A DNA stretch of 64,000 nt from Ophthalmolycus amberensis. Taxonomy: Eukaryota > Chordata > Actinopteri > Perciformes > Zoarcidae. The notes under the pieces were generated by a model, which was not told the origin of the DNA, made no database searches, and saw only the letters and a program-made list of their open reading frames with translations. The stretch spans positions 595,501 through 659,500 of the forward strand of contig JAFEUB010000731.1 of NCBI GenBank assembly GCA_024529925.1. Reading direction: 5' to 3'. A program made the translations under genes and the position numbers. Below are positions 58,063 to 64,000 of the stretch, piece by piece (the stretch's first letter is position 1; every line of letters starts with the position of its first letter).

Positions 58063-60683
58063 AGTAACTCTGCTGTAACTCAATCATGGCTGAAGTGCCA
58101 CTCACCATACCAGCCGGCGACTCCACGGAGCTGCCGTACCCGGCTCTGGCCCCGGAGGTCTTGAGACCCCGTAACTGGTGTCTGAAAGTGGCCTGTAGCC
58201 CATATCCTTTCTTACTGCTGCAAGTTTAACCTGTGTCTGACACCTGGCATGCCCAAATATGTTTAAGAATAATACCAACGTGACTATGCCTGAGTAGATA
58301 TACCAATATGTATATTTCAGAGTAAAGGCTACACTGCCGCTATTATCACATTGTAACATCGTTTAAACTAGCCATCATTAGTCCCATTCGGTCTTTCGAG
58401 TATGTGATCAGCGGTCCTCTGTTGTTGATAAGTTTTATGAATGAATGAACATGAGTTGTGACTTTAACCTCGTCCTCCACGTGGTTGGAGTGTGTGTCCA
58501 TACTGGTGCGCCTCGTCAACTGCATGATTCTGCTCGTGTACATGTCCGAGAGGAGCTACCAACCACGGGTTAGAGTGACACCTGCACTCTTTCAAGTTTA
58601 GATACAATTAAAAAGTCTCCTTTCTCTCCGTGAAAACACACGCCACATACTTTAGTCTACCAAAATCATAACAGGCTAATGACAACCTAAAACGCTTATT
58701 TTATATACAATACATTCAAGATGTCCCTCTGTATTTATGAGTAAACGCAACAGAACTCTTGCCACTTGTGTTAGCATTGTTGTTTCTACTTTGTTTAACG
58801 GTTATTTTTTCTTTTATTATGTATTGCCAGATTGTGGATACCTTTGTCGTGGCATTTTTTAACGTGGAAATGCTCATCACGATGTTGGCCAACAGAGGCT
58901 TTGGCTATGAAGGGAGTTACCTCAGCGACTGCTGGAACATGTTGGACCTGTTCATCAACTCAGCAGTGTGAGTATCCCACAATGCCTTTCACTCATGCCG
59001 GAAAAATCACTCTTTCTTCTCCTTCGTCTGCTGATAAACAACATCAGTCACCTTAGGACAGGGGTCTCAAACTCATTTTCACTCCGGGCCACATCAGCAT
59101 CATGGTCGCCCTCAAAGGGCCGGTTGTAAATGTAACTACTCGTAACATATTGTTAAATAACTCTCTGCATTTGATTATTGTTTATTCAAGTGTAAAAATA
59201 TTGTACATGCAGTTATATAAATGTAAAAATATATTTATGCACATTTCTGTTATTATAACTTAAATCCTTTTAATTTAGGGTTAAGAAACCCACATTAGTC
59301 CATCAAAGATCAAACTATTAAAGAAAATAGCAAAGACAAATATCAAACACAAGTTATTACAATAACTTTGTTCAAAGCTTAAAATCCTTTCAAGGGTGCG
59401 TTTGCACAATCCCACATGAAGTATTTCATGTGTTATAAAGACACATTTAAAGTAGTCTTCAATGTACTCACAATACATTTCCATTTCAAGTGTACAGTAA
59501 CCAGCCAGAGAGCTGCTTCTGTGACTGTGTTTAAGTATTTCATAATTTTGACTTTCAATCTCAGAATTATGACTTTCTATCTCATAATTTCGACTATGGG
59601 GATATTTTTATTATCAAGTCTAACTTTATAATAAAAAAAAGAGATTTTTTTTTTAAACTTTTTTTCTTTTCTTTTGCTGGCGGATTCGCGGGCCACATAA
59701 AATGACGTGGCGGGCCGGATACGGCCCGCGGGCCGGGAGTTTGAGACCCCTGCCTTAGGAGAACACATCAGCTCTTGGCTTATTTATGAGCAGATTGGTT
59801 TCATATTCAGTATTAGAATGCGTGTACATTTTTATTTTTTGCATATGAAAACAGAAAATAAAACTTCTGTTTCTGTCCCTTCAGGTTGTCTTTCTACTTC
59901 CTGGAGTCCCTCGCGTGACGGTCCTTTATGTGCTCGGGCGAGTAGAAAGTAAGTCGACGTTTCAATTTGCCGTGGTCCTCGAAAACTTGTCGTTTCGCCC
60001 AGTGTTTCCAAACATACCCACAGTAATTATGTAGCGGTGTTAACGTGGTGGAACATTTCAAGCTTTTAATGTGACTATGGGTGTAGATCGATGTGATGAA
60101 GCAGTCTGCTTCCTTCCAATTTTCTATTTTCATTATATTTGAGAAACAACAGTCATTGGCCGTGTGAAAACTGTACTTTGAGGACTACCTTTGGATTCAA
60201 ACAGGCATTACTCCAGCAAAAAACATGGAGATAGATGATAAATGTAAACCTAGTATAACATGTCCTCTATCTGGCAAGAACAATGGATGTAAACACTGAA
60301 ATACCAAAAGATAGTAATAGCTCTGCTGTCTAATGCAATTCAAAACAACAATGCTGAAACATACTTTTAATACAAGCCGCTTTCTTTTTACTGGTTCGTC
60401 TAAAGAATCTTCAAGAACATAAATTACAGTTGATTCAGAAGGATTAAGAAGGTCAACGATCTATCTTTAAACTTGAGTGCACATGAATTGAATTTGTCTT
60501 GTGTGTGACACAGTTTTAGTCAAAAATAACGACTGACGGCATCTTTTCGTCTTCATCTGTGCAGGTATGTGTGACGGGCTGACACTGATCTTGGACAACT
60601 TCACGTGGCCACATCTCTATCTCTTCCTCTATCTCTTACTCGATCTCTTACTCGATTTCATCTTGATGGTGATGGGAATCTAG
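58063..60683 (+). pseudogene. Decayed T-type (Cav3) calcium channel, domain I exons
   Basis: Pieces colinear with Cav3 domain I. (1) ATG 58086: LPYPALAP, then RPRNWCLKVACSP, as in Cav3 N-termini but lacking about nine residues between; stop at 58227. (2) 58482-58568: WLECVSILVRLVNC, segment S1. (3) 58831 to 58965 or 58967: TFVVAFFNVEML and YLSDCWNMLDLFI, S2-S3. (4) 59885-59948: S4 region ending GRVE, poor in the gating arginines. (5) 60565-60683: the split codon AGT gives S, then MCDGLTLILD (Cav3 RILVTLLLD region), a hydrophobic S5-like run and a stop. Introns have good GT-AG ends except around pieces 1 and 2, where the acceptor reads CCACG. With the canonical donor GTGAGT after piece 3, piece 4 meets a stop; with the weaker donor two bases earlier it stays open. 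Pore loop and domains II-IV are absent up to the window end. Probably a decayed gene copy. Confidence 0.7.
59051..59760. mobile_element. hAT-type non-autonomous element with 8-bp target duplication
   Basis: A 694-bp element (59059-59752) starts CAGGGGTCTCAAACTC and ends with its exact inverse GAGTTTGAGACCCCTG. It is flanked on both sides by CCTTAGGA (59051-59058 and 59753-59760). Eight-base duplications and CAGGGG..CCCCTG ends are hallmarks of the hAT superfamily. Subterminal parts are GC-rich (CGGGCCACATCAGC; GCGGGCCGGATACGGCCCGC), the interior is AT-rich, and no transposase frame is present. It lies in the intron between the S2-S3 and S4 pieces of the channel remnant. Confidence 0.93.
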
Positions 60684-63600
60684 GATACTTGGCTTGCTCT
60701 TCTAGCTGTTGGTATTTTCGATTGTATGGCTGCTTATCTATGTGCAGAACTTTGGGCAACCGTTGTTGTATTTTAAAATGTGTTGTACAAATACATTTTG
60801 ATTGATTGAAATAATCTGCCCATTATTCTCTTGATTTCTTGATTATAGTTTGGTCTATAAATTGTCAAATAATTGTTGTTCAAATAACTTGTTTTGGCTG
60901 ACCAGTAACCAAAATATGTAGTATAATATATATACAGAAATATAGTAAAACAATACCGTGATATAAAAAAGCTTTTCCTCTTTTAATGTGTACAAATGCT
61001 GAGCATCAAATCATAATAATTCTCAAGAAACTTAAAACATAATTAATACATTACTCAATAATACATTTCACAACAAACCCTACATCTTGTTTTTAGAACA
61101 TTAGGTTTTGATGTGTCTCCACATTTCTCAATTATTTACTCCATTAATCCATGTGTCACTAACATGACCCGCTGTATGTAAATTCTTCTTTTCTTCATTC
61201 TTTTCTCGAACCAGAAAGTACGTAACGTGTGCTTAAGTCCACACTACATGACCAAGTACGAAAAACAATGTTAACAAAACTTTTTCCACCAGCAGGCACT
61301 GGTTGGAAGGTATTTCCCACCACCGTGTAACAGAAGAACTTGTGAATGAATATGTAATGTCACGTTACGTCCACTAGATGGCAGCATATCATTCAGGCGG
61401 TGGCAGAGAAAAGTACTCCTTTTACAGGAGCAGACTTTACTTTTGTTTCCTTTTCTATAATACAGTGATAAAGTTCAGACTGAGGCAGAGATGGTGAAAT
61501 ACGGCAAAGAGAGTAATTCTCAGTGCATGGTGAGAGGCGAACAGCCTCCTAAACTCAGAGTACTTCACCAGCAGAATCCTCACAGCATCTCTACAGTCTC
61601 CAGCAGCAGCCCTGTTCTTGGCATGCAGAGATGATGCTTATTCCAGATTCATGGAACAGAACTCTGTTTAATGTCTGTAATCGCTACATATTGTAGGATA
61701 TTTTTACTGACTAGACCTTGAAGAAAAGTCAGTGAATGAGTCTGGAGAGGAGCTTAGCTTGTATTAAAACATTTGACCTCACAAGTGGCCAAATATCTAT
61801 ATATACAACAACAGTATCTATTTTCCTTTCCGTCTTTATCTTAAGACGGTGCGTTGTTGAATCAATCTTTCTTTCTATGTTGGATTTAATATATTTTAGA
61901 CGTGCATCTTCTTGCGGGTGCTGTTTATGACCCATCACAGGGATTTATAACTAGTGATCCCTTCATCAGAACGCTGTCTTTTCTATTTTTCTGCCTTTGT
62001 GCCGTCGACAGATTCGAAAACACAAAAACGTGAACGATCTTATCGAGAGACAGTGTTTGGTTTGTCCGTTCTGGGCTACTGTAGAAACATGGCGGCCGGC
62101 TCTGAGAAGGGGACCCGCTCCGTATGGAGATATAAAGGGCTCAATCTAAGGCGATTCTTATTTCCAGGTGATTGTGCACTAAAGCCTTCATGCTCATTGA
62201 TAGTATCATACATTTCTTCCAATAGAACCCCCTTAATGCTGCACACTGTACCTGTAACTCCAGCATTGATGTGTTTCATCAAAGTACAGTCATATCATTC
62301 AGTTAGCAGAGCTTGGTCTCTCTCGGTCACTGTATGGTTATAAGTCATCATAGTCACCTCAGAAGCCATAGCCTCTGAAGCAGGCAGTGAGCAGAGGAGC
62401 TCCTTCTACTCAAACACTGATCTGAATGCAGCAGAGTTTGTCCAGACAGTCGTTGCAGCAGTCGGCTTGTGTGCACCGACTCGGGACAGCTGACACGAGG
62501 GGTCAAAGGCAACAGGAAACCCGAGCCGGGACCTCACAGGAGCCGACCTCGTCGCCCCTCTTAAAACCAGGAGCTGTCACCTTCAGAGTCTTCTCCCTAA
62601 AGGGTCTGGCCCCTCGGCTCTGTATCTGGAAAAAAAACCTCCTTCCATTGACATTTACAGCCACTGCAGTCGGTGGCTCGGCTGAAGCGATTACAGGAGC
62701 CCCTCCATGTGTCTCCCTCCATCTGTTTTACTGTTGTTTGAAATTCAATTCAATCTGAAGCTCTTCCTGCCCTTCTCTTCTTTGCTTTCATGTCGGCTCA
62801 GACAGAGCAGAAGCTATACCGTAAATCAATGAAATGTCATAAATCAGGAAATGTATCATTTTATGATGAAGTGACAGTTTTTTTTTACTTTTACTGTGGA
62901 CCTTTTCTCTTAACTTTATCCACTTAAGCTTCCATAACGAAATGGATTCCCTGTTTCCAGAACAAGAAAACGGTCACAAAACCTGAAACGCATCAATGTG
63001 AACTTCATGAAAAGACGATAGCACAAGTCTTCATTCAGTACAGTGACATTTAAAGTTGAAATGCAGCCTACTCAAATACTGTCCGTACAAATTAAGTACA
63101 AATACAAATGGAAGGGGGGGAGCAGAAATAGCTTGTGTCATGACCCAGCTGCTCTGAGGTCATGACTGCTCTCCTCCAGCTAAACAAACACACTCAGCAG
63201 TTCTCACAGGTCATCTGTGGAAAGCACAATCAGGTATTTATCTGTACTGAAGTACTGCAAAGTTCTGAGGTACTTTTACTGTACTTGGGCATAGAGCGCT
63301 GCAGGAATAAGCCCTTAAACACGGAAATGAGTCAGCATTTTTGCTCTTCTGGTTCCCTCGTCTCCAAGTCAAGAGTTTTTGTTTAGATGCCTGAAATATG
63401 GTCTGACACAAGCTGAAGAGATTTAAACTGTTCTGTTCTATTTCGTTAAGTATGATCTCCCTCGAGAGTTTGAAAGCCTTCACGTGTCTTAAGTGGAGCA
63501 TGAGATGACTGAACGTCATCACCAGAACATCGGTCCACGAGACGTGATCTGGCGATTGCAGTTACTCGTCAAAAATGTGTCCTCCCTGCAGCACGCTATC

Positions 63601-64000
63601 TCCATTTGGTTCGACTTTACACTGAACCATCACTGCATCTCAGAGCTCAAGTTACAAGTTACTTTGTCTCAGTCTTCCTATCTGTCTTTTCTTTCCCTCT
63701 ATGCTGCCAGTTTGTCTTCTTTCTTTTAATCCTCCTTCGCTCTATCGTTCATATTTATTTCCTTCATCAGCTGATCAGAAAGCTGAAAACAGCCAAAGCC
63801 GAGATTCAAAGTTTTTTGAAAGTTTTACCCAAACAACGAAACATATTGTTCTTCACAAGGAGTACTTTAATTATTTGTTTACCTTTCTTTACTTTTTCTT
63901 GATGGGATAAGAGTGATTTGGCTTCTCCACCTGAATGATTGACATTAACTTTAGCTGGCACCTTCAGCACTTCACAAGACAGAAGGCGAGGAATGATGAC
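60684..64000. other. Stretch without recognised gene
   Basis: I searched for the rest of the calcium channel (the pore region of domain I) and did not find it. One exon-like spot is a good acceptor TATTTCCTTCATCAG ending about 63772, followed by a frame reading LIRKLKTAKAEIQSFLK; its family is unknown. A dispersed repeat at 62073-62255 is listed separately. A TTTTTTTTAC run lies near 62879. Confidence 0.45.
62073..62255 (+). mobile_element. Dispersed fish repeat
   Basis: Contains CTACTGTAGAAACATGGCGG, GGACCCGCTCCGTATGGAGA, TATAAAGGGCTCAATCTAAG, TTCCAGGTGATTGTGCACTA and CCCCCTTAATGCTGCACACT. This word series recurs across percomorph genomes; the class is not known to me. Confidence 0.5.

Noticed and set aside
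58370..58460. Frame reading PIRSFEYVISGPLLL, reminiscent of channel S1
   Set aside because: The better S1 match (WLECVSILVRLVNC) lies downstream at 58482 with the right order; this one ends in a stop without splice signals.

Overview
The window looks like nuclear DNA of a teleost, probably a percomorph fish. It is AT-rich, gene-poor, and full of CA/TG microsatellites. It also carries repeat families typical of percomorph genomes: a LINE with fish-type reverse transcriptase and 3' tail, a tRNA-derived SINE, hAT-type non-autonomous elements, and the common AGTAAAAGT-rich repeat. Everything here was read by eye, with no database search.

Layout. 1-12.5 kb is gene-free DNA with microsatellites and some stretches that resemble conserved non-coding elements. 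13.1-20.4 kb is one very large satellite array, the most striking feature of the window. 20.4-48 kb is more gene-free DNA with LINE, SINE and other dispersed repeats and a small alternating tandem repeat. The only gene identified with confidence is the single-coding-exon small GTPase arl4a (49.7-50.3 kb, minus), with a putative 5' UTR intron and a CpG-rich CCAAT-box promoter near 51.5 kb. At 54.2-55.2 kb (minus) is a compact multi-exon gene that resembles the sperm microtubule inner protein SPMIP7/SPATA48. At 56.8-60.7 kb (plus) is a row of exon-like pieces colinear with domain I of a T-type (Cav3) voltage-gated calcium channel. It has lost splice signals, gating arginines and everything after S5, so I read it as a decayed gene. 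A hAT element with an intact 8-bp target duplication sits in one of its introns.

The satellite is built in nested levels. A 13-bp monomer exists in four diverged versions (A, B, C, D); A-B-C-D makes a 52-bp unit; and a single-base variant of A is spaced in a way that suggests an 8-unit (about 416 bp) super-repeat. The left half is dominated by long runs of D; the right half is a homogenised 52-bp array of 57 units. D-type monomers carry CRE half-sites, and some variants are perfect CREB/ATF palindromes. Three blocks of the array end in the same 54-bp edge sequence, and the array appears to lie inside a split copy of a dispersed transposon-like repeat.

The gene-free DNA on the 3' side of arl4a fits the arl4a-etv1 gene desert known from other vertebrates, but no etv1 exon is in the window, so this is inference. 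The genes do not form one pathway: arl4a is a membrane-trafficking GTPase, the SPMIP7-like gene would act in sperm axonemes, and the Cav3 remnant is probably non-functional.
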